Source: Eucommia ulmoides
Lineage: Eukaryota; Streptophyta; Magnoliopsida; Garryales; Eucommiaceae
Direction: 5' to 3'
Length of the DNA: 64,000 nucleotides
Assembly: GCA_016647705.1 (NCBI GenBank)
Contig: CM028338.1
Coordinates: forward strand, 23,881,077-23,945,076
Part shown: positions 1 to 10,554 of the stretch, piece after piece
How positions within the stretch are numbered: position 1 is the first letter of the stretch
How the letters are laid out: each line of letters opens with the position of its first letter
Notes under the pieces: generated by a model
Seen by the model: only the letters and a program-made list of their open reading frames with translations
Told to the model about the DNA's origin: nothing
Database searches by the model: none
Position numbers and translations under genes: made by a program

Positions 1-300
1 CTGAATCAGTTTTTGTTCTTGTTCTGAACCACGAGATCTGTGTTATGTGTAATTTCATAGATCTGAATCAGTTCTTGTTCTGAACCATGAGATCTGTGTT
101 ATGTATAACTTCATAGAATTTTATCTCCGTTTCTAATATTCGATTCTTGTTCTGAACCATAAAATCTGTGTTATGTGTAACTTCATAGATTTAAATCAGT
201 TCTTGTTCTTATTCTGAATCATGAGATCTGTGTTATGTGTAATTTCATAGAATTTTATATCTGTTTCTAATATTCAGTTCTTGTTTTGAATTATGAGATC
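1..300. repeat. Degenerate tandem repeat, about 60 and 120 bp period
   Basis: The phrases 'gttctgaaccatgagatctg' and 'ttatgtgtaacttcatag' recur four to five times in the first 300 bases, alternating with a 'ttttatctccgtttctaat' spacer in some units. The units differ from each other by scattered substitutions. The T-rich character and GATCTG motifs resemble 5'-UTR introns of plant genes, but no exon is visible at the window edge, so this is only a resemblance. Confidence 0.7.
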
Positions 301-1014
301 TATTTGTTTTTAACACATTAATTTAATTTTGTTCTGAATCTTAGGATTTATTGTTTGAATCTCGGTTTAGCATTTAATTTTGTTTTGCATCTAAAGATCT
401 GTATGTTTTTCAGACAATGATTCATATGTTTCTCGATCTTAGGATCTATTTGTTTCTAACAAAAATTTCTTTGCATTGTCGAATGATGTTTCCATTTGAT
501 TTTGATTTTGAGAAACTGTTTTAAGAATTTTATAAAAATTAAACATGTTTAATTTATCAATAATTACAAAATATATAGAATTTTATGGTTGTTTAATTTA
601 ATAGAAATGATATTTTTTTATATATATTATCTTGATTCAAGGGTAATTATGTAAATTAAATAATTTTTAGTAATTCAAATTTTTCACTTATCAAACAAAA
701 AAAAAAAAAATAGCACTTAAATTTTCAGCACAATATTCTCAAACAATCTTCTTAAATTTTTAGCGCTTAAAATTTAAGCACTTAATTTTCTGCACTTAAA
801 AATTAAGTCGTTATCAAACAAGCCCTAAATATCTATACATATGGAATGGGGATAGCAGAAGGAAAAACTTCAAAGAGGGGATTATGTTTTTAGTTTTTTA
901 TTATGTAGTCCTTATTTAAGAGACTTTATAGAAAAAAAAAATCTAAATAAAGAGTTGTCTTAGCAATTGAATCTTTCAGTACAATATAACAAACAAGCCC
1001 TAATACGATCCCAT
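301..1014. other. A+T-rich DNA, no gene seen
   Basis: No coding signal is seen. Two short phrases, 'tatcaaacaagcccta' near 812 and 'aacaaacaagccctaat' near 986, resemble the ends of plant MITEs, but they are direct rather than inverted and no target duplication could be shown, so no element is called. Confidence 0.5.
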
Positions 1015-1147
1015 TGTGCCTCAAATTTGTCACCGTTCAATCTCTCTCTCTCTCCACCCAAACCCTTCTCTCTCTAAACCTTCAGATGTGGCAGCTAAAG
1101 AAGAACGTGCTCACCATTCAATCTCTCTCTCTAAACCCTAATAGTTC
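1015..1147 (+). other. CT-rich leader and possible start of a host gene
   Basis: This stretch has (CT)n runs and two related phrases, 'caatctctctctct' near 1038 and near 1118, as in many plant 5' leaders. An ATG at 1086 opens a frame (MWQLKKNVLTIQSL...) that runs to 1147, where the copia element begins. If the inserted element and one copy of its AGTTC duplication are set aside, this frame is in phase with the ATG at 12893 with no stop between. That in-phase join suggests, without proving, that both sides belong to one host gene whose 5' end was split by the insertion. The true start could be either ATG. Confidence 0.35.
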
Positions 1148-3477
1148 TATTGATCCTAAGACTTTGATGGATAATTAAATATTAATATTTTTGGTGGAAC
1201 GAACAATTTTATTGAGTGCTTCAGTTTATTAGTTCCAGTGAAAAGATTATCAAGACGATATTGAGAAAAATGCTAAATAGATGCTAAAAACATTGACAAA
1301 GATGATGCATGTTAAGAGATCGAAGAATTTGAAGAACCTAAGGAAAATAACTCAAGTTAAATTTGTATTCTTAATGTATCCCGATTAGGATCACACACAA
1401 CACAAAATGTTTTTACAATTATGTGTGTTTTTTATAGGATCCTAATTAACTAACATATTTGCTACTATGTGTAATTGAAGAAGAAACATTTGATTTAAGA
1501 AAGATAATTAATTAAAATTGAATTTAAGGATTTAGTGGAGTTAACCTAAAAAATAAATCGATTAAAAGGGCAAAAACGTCGAAGAAATTTAGTAGGAAAT
1601 TAATTAAGGAGAGGTGTTCCAACTCAATCGGTCGACCTACACAAATTGATCAGTCAATCGATGGAATGGAGCAGGGAAGAAGATTCAGTCCCTGAATTGG
1701 TTAGTTGATAGCTAGGTCGACTTAAGAAAATGGGACAAACTCTCTAAATCTTTCGGTCAACAGGTAAGTCAACTGATGGTTAAAAGGTGAACTCTCTGAA
1801 TCGTTAGGTCGACAGGTAAGTCGACTTATTAAACTCTCTGAATCGTTCGGTCGACAAATGCAAAATGAGCGGTCGACTTATGGCGAATGAATTTTGTCTT
1901 GGGATACGTCCTGAATTGGGCGGTCGACCAATGGGTGTTGGTTGATCAACCGATGGCCAATTTCAGGATTTGAGATTTTTATGGTTTTGATCCAAAAAGT
2001 AGTCGTTACTAGCCGTTTTATAGTTAAGATATGCGAGATATCTTAGGGATTTGATAGTTTTTGAGCCATTTAGTTAATATTTTAATATCCCCATAGATAT
2101 GGTTCAAGTATTTTGGATATCTCTCAATTTGGATCATGAAATTCTTTCTATCCTATCTAATTGAGATTGAGCATAGGTTTGAGGGACTAAATTGAAAGTT
2201 TTAAAATATATAATTAAGTGAATTATACCAACAATGAGTCTTAATGATATAAAAGGGTTATTTGAGTAATTATTTGTCATGAAATGTGGGAACTAGCTGT
2301 TAGAGGGTTTGTTCTAATCCCCTATAAATAAACTTGCGTTTTTTAGGTTTCAATAATCTCATTCATTTTTCAAATTTGAAGAGCTATTCAGTTCTTGTGC
2401 TTTCTAAGAGTTATTATACTGAGAGTATTGTAAGAATTTTCTTGAGAATCATTCTTGAGATATTTTGAAGTGGATTATTGCTGATTGCCGACTTGAGACT
2501 TCATTGCTTATCATATTTATCTGTGGATTCCTGGTGAGATTGTTCCAAGTTGATTACTATTAATTGATTGTTTACTATTATCATATTCTACTTGGAATTT
2601 GATCTTTGAAATTGTTTTCCTGTTTTTAAATTGAAAATTATTTTTGAAACAATTTGTGAAGAAAATCTAATTACGTGCTAAATTGCTTGCTACCCATTTT
2701 TGTTTAAAATCAGATTTTGAATTTCTCACTATATTTCTATCACTAGTATCAGGATATTAATTGAGTTTAAATTTATCTGGGGTGGTAGAAGTTCCGAGTG
2801 GAAAAACCACTTATCAATTTTGTAATTGGTAAGTTGAGTGTTGATTTAGATACTATTGTGAGTGTCTAATCAAGGGTAATTGATTTCAATCTCTTCTAGC
2901 AAAGAGATTGATGTTTTGATATTTACCTAGAGTATAAATTATTAGGTGTTAATTCTTTCTTGATAGAATTAATTTGAGTGATTTTGTAACGGTTCAATCC
3001 TTACCAAGTAAAATGATATTTGGAGCGTTTTTGTGAAGTTTGATTCTTAGCCTAAGTATAAAAGAATTAGGTTAATCTTTAGCCTGTGAAAAAGATAGGG
3101 TTATTCCTGAGCCTGTGAAAAGGAATTGTAAATGTTGATTATGAGCCTGCGAAAAGAATCGTTTTGTAAGGGTTTGGTTCCTACCTGGTTAAAGGATCAT
3201 AAAATTTGTGGGTGCGACTCTCCGTGGAGCTCGAGGGACTGGATTAGCCAAGAATAACTTAGTAAACCAGTATAAATTTCTGGTATGCTGCATTCTTTTA
3301 TTTATTTATTTTTGTGTTATTTGGTGTGCACCTAGTTGATATTTAATTTCCGCTGCTCTATAGATAATAATTAATTTAGGGTAAAAATTAATTATTTGAT
3401 TTTTCGAAATATTTTATTTGAATTAATTTTTATCTACTCAATTCACCTCCCCTCTTGGGTAACTCACTAGGCCAATA
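1148..3477 (+). repeat. 5' LTR of family A element
   Basis: It starts TATTGATCCTAAG, a variant of the family start TGTTGATCCTAAG seen in other copies, and ends ...TAGGCCAATA against the family end GGGCCAACA. At 1630-1965 it holds an array rich in GTCGAC, with units containing 'aactctctgaatc' and 'gtcgacaggtaagtcgac'. A TATA box lies at 2323. A conserved block near 3205-3250 ('gtgcgactctccgtgg', 'gactggattagccaag') is shared by nearly every copy in the window and serves as a family fingerprint. Confidence 0.92.
2323..2330 (+). promoter_or_regulatory. LTR TATA box (family A, 5' LTR)
   Basis: TATAAATA within 'cccctataaataaac', followed by a short transcribed-looking stretch. The equivalent site in the 3' LTR is 11730-11737. 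It is the probable core promoter of the element; activity today cannot be judged. Confidence 0.65.
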
Positions 3478-3479
3478 AT

Positions 3480-3494
3480 TGGCATCGGAACTGG
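3480..3494 (+). other. Primer-binding site, family A
   Basis: The sequence 'tggcatcggaactgg' begins two bases after the LTR end. It resembles the plant initiator-methionine tRNA site (TGGTATCAGAGCC) used by most copia elements. Confidence 0.7.
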
Positions 3495-3527
3495 TTTAGC
3501 TCGATACACTAAGCTAACAAAGATCAC

Positions 3528-4990
3528 ATGGCGCATACAATGGGCACACTAACTGAGGGAAAGTCTATGCACCGACCATCGTTATTTGCAGGTGAAAATT
3601 ATGCATTTTAGAAAAAAGAATGATTGTCTTCCTTCAGGCCACAAATTATGATGTCTGGATAGCAATCGAGGATGGTCCGTTTGTCCCAATGGAAAACAGA
3701 GTTGAGAAGAATAAAGAGCAACTAACTGCTTCCGATAAGCAGAAAGTTTCTATAAACTCTCAAGCTATTAATATTCTATTTTGTTATTTAGATGCTAATG
3801 AATACTTGAGAGTTTCAGGTTGTAAATTGGCAAAGGAAATATGGGACAAGCTACAGGTTACCCACGAAGGGACAAGTCAGGTGAAGCAATTGAAAATCAA
3901 TGCTCTTATGAGGCAATTTGAATTGTTCACAATGGGATAAACTGAATCGATTCAAGAGATGTACACTCGATTTAACAATATTTGCAATCACTTGAGTCAA
4001 CTTGGCAAGTCATACTCCATGGAGGATAGAGTTCGAAAGGTCTTGTGATCTTTAACAAAAATATGGGAGCCAAAGGTGACCGCAATTGAGGAAGCTAAGG
4101 ATCTTGCCAAATACAAAATTAACGACCTCATAGGTAACTTGATGACGCATGAAACGGCGATTTTAGGATATGAGGATGACATTGGAAATAGCAAAAAGAA
4201 ATTCTTGACACTAAAAGCTCAGAAAACTGAAGAAGATGATGACAGTGATAATGAAAGTCTTGAGAGTGAGTAAGAGAAAAACGTGGCGCTTCTCACGAAG
4301 CATTTTAGAAGAATGACTCGGCATACATTCTGTGGGAGAAGAAACTTCAACATAAACAATGTGGAATGCTACAACTGTCACAAGTCTGGTCACTTTCAAA
4401 CTGATTGTCCCGAACTGAAGAAGGATAAGGAAAAAGAGAAAAGAGAAAGAAAAAAAGAGCAAGAAGAAGTCTATGAAGGCTATTTGGGATAATACCGAAT
4501 CAAGTAGCTTGGAAAAATCAAAAAGTGAAGATACGTCCATATTTGCATTGATGGCCACTGGTGGTGAGGTAACAAAATGTTCAAGTTCTTATCCTTTAGA
4601 TTTTGATGAATTATTTTATGTTTATCAAGAACTTTCGCATGATTATAAAAATCAGTGTTCTAAAATAAATGTCCTTTAAAAGCACAATTAATACATTAAA
4701 CAAGCAAGTAATGGACTACGAATTTGAAAACAATGAATTGAAATCCAAGATTTCGGATTTACATTCAATTGTTCTCAAATTCACCGGCAGTGAGAATCAC
4801 TTGAAAATGCTTTTGGGAAGTTCACGTGGTATTTTTGATAAAACCGGTATTGGGTTTCAGAAATATCTTAAGCAAAAACGTTTTCATAAATTCTTTTCTA
4901 AATCCAGAGGTCTTGTAAGATGTTTTAAATGTAATGTTGTGGGGCATACTATTCGTAGATGTTTTGCTAAAATATCTAATTGTAGATAAT
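3528..4990 (+). pseudogene. gag remnant of family A copia
   Basis: The reading starts at ATG 3528 (MAHTMGTLTEG...), soon followed by the phrase RPSLFAGENY, matching copia Gag N termini (RP.LF.G.NY). Further on are LKINALMRQFELF and a CCHC zinc knuckle, CYNCHKSGHFQTDC (about 4366-4407). A second CCHC-type motif, CFKCNVVGHTIRRC, lies near 4921-4962 after a helical stretch with ISDLHSIVLKF and the phrase FDKTGIGFQKY. This two-knuckle layout fits long Gag proteins of the SIRE/Maximus type. Gag would form the virus-like particle and bind element RNA through the knuckles. The region is broken in several places. Confidence 0.85.
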
Positions 4991-5114
4991 TTTGGGTTTC
5001 AAAAGGAACTAAAATTGTCCTAATTAACAAGATCGGACCCACTTAGACTAGGACCCACTTAGGAACTATTTGAGGTACTCCTTGCAGGTTATTCTAAAGT
5101 ATCAATAAGAAAGG

Positions 5115-5881
5115 ACAAATGGTTCCTGGATAGCGGTTGTTCTCGACACATGACGGAAGATAAAGCAAAATTCACATATTTGACACCTAAGAATGGAGGT
5201 CATGTGACTTTTGGAGACAACGTAAAGGGTAAAATTATCGGTATAGGTAATATCGGTAATGGTACTACTATTATTAAATATGTGTTATTAGTTGATGGTC
5301 TTAAACATAATTTGCTTAATATTAGTCAACTATGTGACAAGGGCTATAATGTTGTATTTGATCATGATAAGTGCATTATTAAGAATGGTCCTGATAGTAG
5401 TATCATGTTAGTTCCATCATGTTTTGAAAATGTTTATACATGCTCATTTGATGATTTTATTTCTAAAAAATTATCATGTTTAAATGCTTTATCTGAAAAT
5501 AGTTGGTTATGGCATAGGACACTTGGGCATGCAAGTATGTAGTTAATTTCTAATTTATCTAAGAAGAGTCTCATACGTGGCCTACCTGATTTGTAATTTG
5601 TGAAAGATAAAGTATGTAATGCATGTCAATTGGGCAAACAGTCTAGATCATCATTTAAGAAAAAAATGCACACGTCCACGTCTAGATGTCTTGAATTGTT
5701 GCATCGTGATTTATTTGGTCCAAACTTTGTTACTAGTCTTGGTTGTAAGTTTTATACTTTCGTAATAGTTGATAATTATTCTAGACTTACTTGGGTATTT
5801 TTCATTGCCAAAAAAAGTGAGGTTGCTTCTGTATTTGCTAAATTTTGTAAACGTGTTCAAAATGAGAAGCAATGCTCTATT
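5115..5881 (+). pseudogene. Protease and N-terminal integrase remnant of family A
   Basis: The copia aspartic protease signature WFLDSGCSRHMT is read at 5119-5154. The pre-integrase zinc domain follows: WLWHRTLGHAS near 5505 and CNACQLGKQSRSS near 5617. The integrase core starts with LELLHRDLFGP and FVIVDNYSRLTWVFF (5690-5800). The region is cut at 5886 by the solo LTR. Protease would process the polyprotein; integrase would insert the cDNA. The region is broken. Confidence 0.88.
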
Positions 5882-5886
5882 ATTAC

Positions 5887-8018
5887 TGTTGATCTTAAGA
5901 TTTTGATGGACAATTAAATGTTGATATTTTTTGTGGAACTAACAGTTTGTTTAAGTGTTTTAGTTTATCAGTTCCGAATGATGAAGATTTGATGATAAAG
6001 ATGATGAAGGAATTAAGAGGTTGAAGAATTTGAATAACCTAAGGAAAACAACTCAGATTTAAATTTCACCTCTTAATATCCCAATTAGAATCACACATGA
6101 CACAAAAATATTTTTAAATGATTTTTATAGATGTGTGTTTTTAATAGGATCTTAATTAGTTAAACTATTTGCTCCTATGTGTAATTGAAAAAGAAATATT
6201 TATAATTAATTAAAATTAGAGTTAAGTATTTAGTTGAGCTAATTAAGAAAAAAAAATGGTTAAAGGGGAGAAAACGTAAATGAGAATGTATTAAAAATGA
6301 GTTTTGAAAATAGATCCAGCATGCATAAGTCGACTGGTAAGTCGACCGGACAAAACAGGTGAAACTCTCTGTATCTCTCAGTAGACAGGTAAGTCGACCG
6401 ATGAAGAGAAATGAAACTCTCTGAATCTCTAAGTTAACAGGTAGGTCGACTGGTGAAGGAAAATATAACTCTCTGAATCTCTAAGTCGACAGATAGGTCG
6501 ACCGATGGGCACAAAATCTTTGGATTGGTTACATCCTAAATCGAGCGGTCGATTGGTCGGTCGACTGATGGCACAGTTTCAGGATATTAAGGATTCTGAA
6601 TTCATATCTAAAAGTTTGGTTGGGATTTGTGATATATTTTAGGGATTTTATGATACTTAAGATATGCTACACCTATTATTTAATTCCTATTGATTTGGTT
6701 CATTAAGTTTTAATATTTCTCAATTTGGTAAATAAAATTGTTTTTATTATATTTAATTAAGATTGAGAAATATTTAGGGGACTTAATTGAGAGATTTAAA
6801 AGCTATGATTAAGTGAATTGAACTAAAATGAAGTCATAATGATATAAGGAGTCTAAGAGAGCATTTAAGTGTCATGACATATAGGAACTAGCCATTAGAG
6901 AGGTAATTTATATCCCATATATAGAGACATGCGTTTTTTATATTATTAAGAGTGGCTAAGAAAGATTAAGAGATCATATTGAGTTTTTCTAAGAGATATC
7001 ATACTGAGTTTTTGTAAGAGCTATTCTAAGAGACAATCTTGATAATCATTGGTTGTTGATCATTGCTATTACTGAATTTGAAGCAACTACGCTCTAATTA
7101 TTTTTTTTCGGTGGATTTCGGGTGAGATTTTTCCAATTACTTTCTATATTATATTGCTTGTTTAATTTTTAGAAATTGATCTTTAGAAATTGTTTCTGAT
7201 TTTTATTGAAGAAAATATATTATAAACAATTTCTTAAATCTGATGATGTGCTAAATTACATGCTACCCATCTTTTATTAAAAATCAATTTTTTTAGTATC
7301 TCACATTTCTATCACTAGTTTTGGGATATTAATCGAGTTTTAATTTATTTGGGGTGGTAGAAGTTCTGAGTGAGATAATTTGCTTATCAATTTGTATCGG
7401 TGAGTAGTGTAACGAATTAAATACTGTTGGAGGTATTTAATCAAAGGATAGCCGATTTCAGTCTCTTCATGTAAAGAGATTGAAGTAGTAATTCTTCTTG
7501 GATAGAATTAATTTTTGTGAATTTTGTGACGGTTCAATCCTTACAGAGTAAAAGGATATTTGGAGTGTTGGTGAGATTTTGATTCTTTTGTCTCTGTGTT
7601 AAAAAAAAATTAGGTTATTCTTTAACCTGTAAAAAGTAGAGGTTCTTCCTTAGACTGCGAAAAAAATAAATTTAAAGGTTGATTCTAAGCCTGTAAAAGA
7701 ATCGTTGTGAGGGTTTGATTCCTACCTTTAAAGGGATCTTGAGTATTAATGGGTGCGACTCTCCATGGGACTCGGAGGACTGGATTAGCCAAGAGTAGGT
7801 TGGTGAACTAGTATAAATTTCTGATGTACTGCAATCTTTATTTTATTATTGTTGTTTGGTGTGCACTTAGTTGATTTGATAATTCTGCTGTGATATAAAG
7901 ATAATAATTAATTTAAGATTAAAATTAATTATTTGATTTATTGAAGTTTGAAGTATTTTCTCTCTGATATTTTTAATTACCCAATTCACCCTCTCTTGGG
8001 TATTCAACTGAGCTAAAA
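5887..8018 (+). mobile_element. Solo LTR of family A inserted in the integrase region
   Basis: This 2132-bp copy begins TGTTGATCTTAAGATTTTG and ends ...GAGCTAAAA, and aligns with the family A LTR throughout. The 5-bp ATTAC flanks it on both sides (5882-5886 and 8019-8023), so it is a true insertion, reduced to one LTR by recombination or never complete. It contains the GTCGAC-rich array (6318-6585) and the conserved block near 7755-7795. It is younger than its host element by position. It is somewhat shorter than the host LTRs, suggesting a distinct subfamily. Confidence 0.93.
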
Positions 8019-8023
8019 ATTAC

Positions 8024-8365
8024 CATTCGTAGTGACAGAGGAAGAGAGTTTAAGAATGATGATATTGTTAGTTACTATGATGAGCATGGTTATGCTTATA
8101 ATTTCTCTGCACCAAGATCACCACAATAAAATGGTGCAGTAAAAATGAAAAACAGGACGCTTTAAGAGATAGACAAAATGATGCTTAATGAAAACCATTT
8201 ACCAACCTACTTATGGGCCGAAGCAGTAAGTACAGCTTGCCATGTGGTGAATCGGGTATCGATTCATAGAGGGTTTAACAAAACCCCTTATGAAATCTGG
8301 AATGGTAAGACTCCAAACATTTCTTATTTTAAAGTATTTTTAGGTATAAATGCTTCATTTTGAAT
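8024..8365 (+). pseudogene. Integrase core remnant (second part) of family A
   Basis: The wording IRSDRGREFKND (8026-8061), then YNFSAPRSPQ, and MMLNENHLPTYLWAEAVSTA with NKTPYEIWNGKTPNISYFKV (8178-8340), is the usual C-terminal half of a copia integrase core. It lies on the far side of the solo LTR. Broken. Confidence 0.85.
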
Positions 8366-8859
8366 GACAAGGATAAGCTAGATGAATTTGATGCTAAATC
8401 TGATTATGGGATTTTCTTTGGATATGCTACTAATAGTAAAACTTATAAAGTTTACAATAAACGTACGTTAGTAGTAGGAAAATCTATGCATGTTTGAGGA
8501 ACCTGACCCATTTTTGTCGAGAAAGGTTTTGGATGATGATAATGCAAGTATTTCAAATAACCAAAACCAAGGTCATAATGTGACTAAGGAGTCTCAAAAA
8601 GAGGATGAGGCTAAGGAAGAGGATTCGACTTTACCAAGAGCTATAAAAACAATACCAGGACATTCGGTAAAAGAAATCTTCTGTAATTTTGAAAGAGATG
8701 TAAGTATTCGTTCCTCTCTTAGAGATATAATTAATCTCGCTTTCTTATCTCAAATTGAACCTAAAAATATAAATGAGGCGTTAACTGATGAATCTTTCAT
8801 TTTCGCAATGCAAGATGAGTTAGTTCAATTTGAGTAGAATAAAGTATGAAGTCTTGTTT

Positions 8860-10260
8860 CGAGACCGGATTTTCATCCAGTTATTGGTATTAAATGGCTT
8901 TTTCGAAATAAAAAGGATGAATTTGGTATAGTAATTAGAAACAAAGAAATATTAGTAGCACATGGCTATAATCAAGAGGAATGAATTGATTATAATGAAA
9001 CCAATGCTCTTGTGGCTAGATTAGAAGCAATTAGAATGCTACTCACTTTTGCATGCTTATGTAATTTTAAACTATATCAAATGGATGTTAAGAGTGCATT
9101 TCTAAATGGTTTCTTAGTGGAAGAAGTTTATGTGGAATAACCCCCGGGATTTGAAAGTGATAAATTTCTCGATCACGTATTTAAACTTTGTAAGGCTTAT
9201 GGGCTCAAACAAGCTCTAAGAGCTTGGTATGAGAGACTTAATTGATATTTGATCGAAAATGGTTTTTGAATGGGTATTTGTGATATAACACTATTTGTTA
9301 AGCAAATTGATTCTGATATCCTTTTAGTACAAGTTTATGTTGATATTATTTTTGGATCTACTAATGAGGATCTTTGCCAAGAGTTTGCTAAGATAATGCA
9401 GGTTGAATTTGAGATGAGCATGATGGGAGAGCTGAATTTCTTTCTTGGCTTGCAAATTAAGCAAACCAAAGATGGGATATTCATAAACCAAGCTAAATAC
9501 ACCAAGAAGTTGTTAAAAAAATATGGCTTGGATGCCGCTAAGAGTACAAAACTCCCATGACAACGGTTACAAAGATAGACAAAGATGATACGGGCAAAAG
9601 TGTTAAAGAAAAAATATATCGAGGTATGATTGGTAGCTTGTTTAACTGCTAATAGACCTGATATTATGTATAATATTTGTTTATGTGCTAGATTTCAGTC
9701 TTATCCTAAATAATCGTACTTGATTGCGGTTAAGCGAATTTTTCTATATTTAAAGGGGACGACTGACCTAGGATTATGGTATCCTAGGGGGAGTGATTTT
9801 AAATTAATAAGTTACTTCGACGCTGATTTTGCCAGTTGCAAAGTCGAACAAAAAAACACAAGTGGGTCATGTCATTTGTTAGGACATGTCTTGGTTTCTT
9901 GGTCAAGCAAGAAATAAAATTTGATAGCCTTATCCACTACTGAGGCTGAGTATATGGCAGTTGGTAATTGTTGTGCTCAAATTTTATATATTAAGCAACA
10001 GTTAAATGATTTTAGAATTTGTATGGAGAAGGTCCCGATTTATTGTGATAATAAAAGTGATATTTATCTAAGTAAGAATCCAACACAGCACTCATGAACT
10101 AAGCACATAGAGATTAGACATCAATTTATTCATGATCACATTCAGAAAATGAACATTGTTATTGAGTATATTGATACCTTCGACCAGCTTGCTGATATTT
10201 TTACTAAACCATTAGCGGAAGATTAGTTTGTGAAAATCATTCGTGGTTTAGGTATGGCTA
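8860..10260 (+). pseudogene. Reverse transcriptase and RNase H remnant of family A
   Basis: The copia RT wording YQMDVKSAFLNG lies at about 9070-9110, and AYGLKQA and RAWYERL near 9200. VQVYVDIIFGSTNEDLC and FEMSMMGELNFFLGLQ (9325-9460) cover the active-site region and the block after it, in the form typical of SIRE/Maximus elements. RNase H follows: RIFLYLKGTTDLGLWYPRG, VSWSSKK (9720-9915), STTEAEYMAVGNCCAQ (about 9940) and FDQLADIFTKPLAED (about 10180). Several breaks are present. After 10290 comes an untranslated tail with 'tgatgatgacaaaa' before the 3' LTR. Confidence 0.9.
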
Positions 10261-10540
10261 GGCATAACGATGTTTGTCAAGAGTAGTGTTTATTTGTAGT
10301 TTGTCTTCCCCACTTTTTGATGATGACAAAATGGAAAAATTTATTGATGTTTTATTGGATATCTTAAGGGGAAGCTTGAATTATTTTGATGAATATCTTA
10401 AGGAGGAGTTTATCATATTTTAAATTTTGTGCTTTGTTGAATATCTTATGATTATCTTCATTACTATGCTTTCCTCAAATTTAGGGAGAGTGTGGTTACA
10501 TATTACTTTGACAAAAACATCAAAATTCATTATCATCATA

Positions 10541-10553
10541 AAAAATAGGGAGG
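10541..10553 (+). other. Polypurine tract, family A
   Basis: 'aaaaatagggagg' ends one base before the 3' LTR start at 10555. It is the expected plus-strand primer site. Confidence 0.75.
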
Positions 10554-10554
10554 T

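Noticed and set aside
812-1003. MITE ends suggested by 'caaacaagcccta' words
   Set aside because: The two words are direct, not inverted, and no target duplication was found.
4211-4558. 115-codon minus-strand frame rich in Phe and Leu
   Set aside because: Antisense of the Lys/Glu-rich gag region of family A.
10262-10540. Possible envelope-like gene after pol, as described for some SIRE-type elements
   Set aside because: Only about 280 bases lie between RNase H and the 3' LTR and they hold no long frame.
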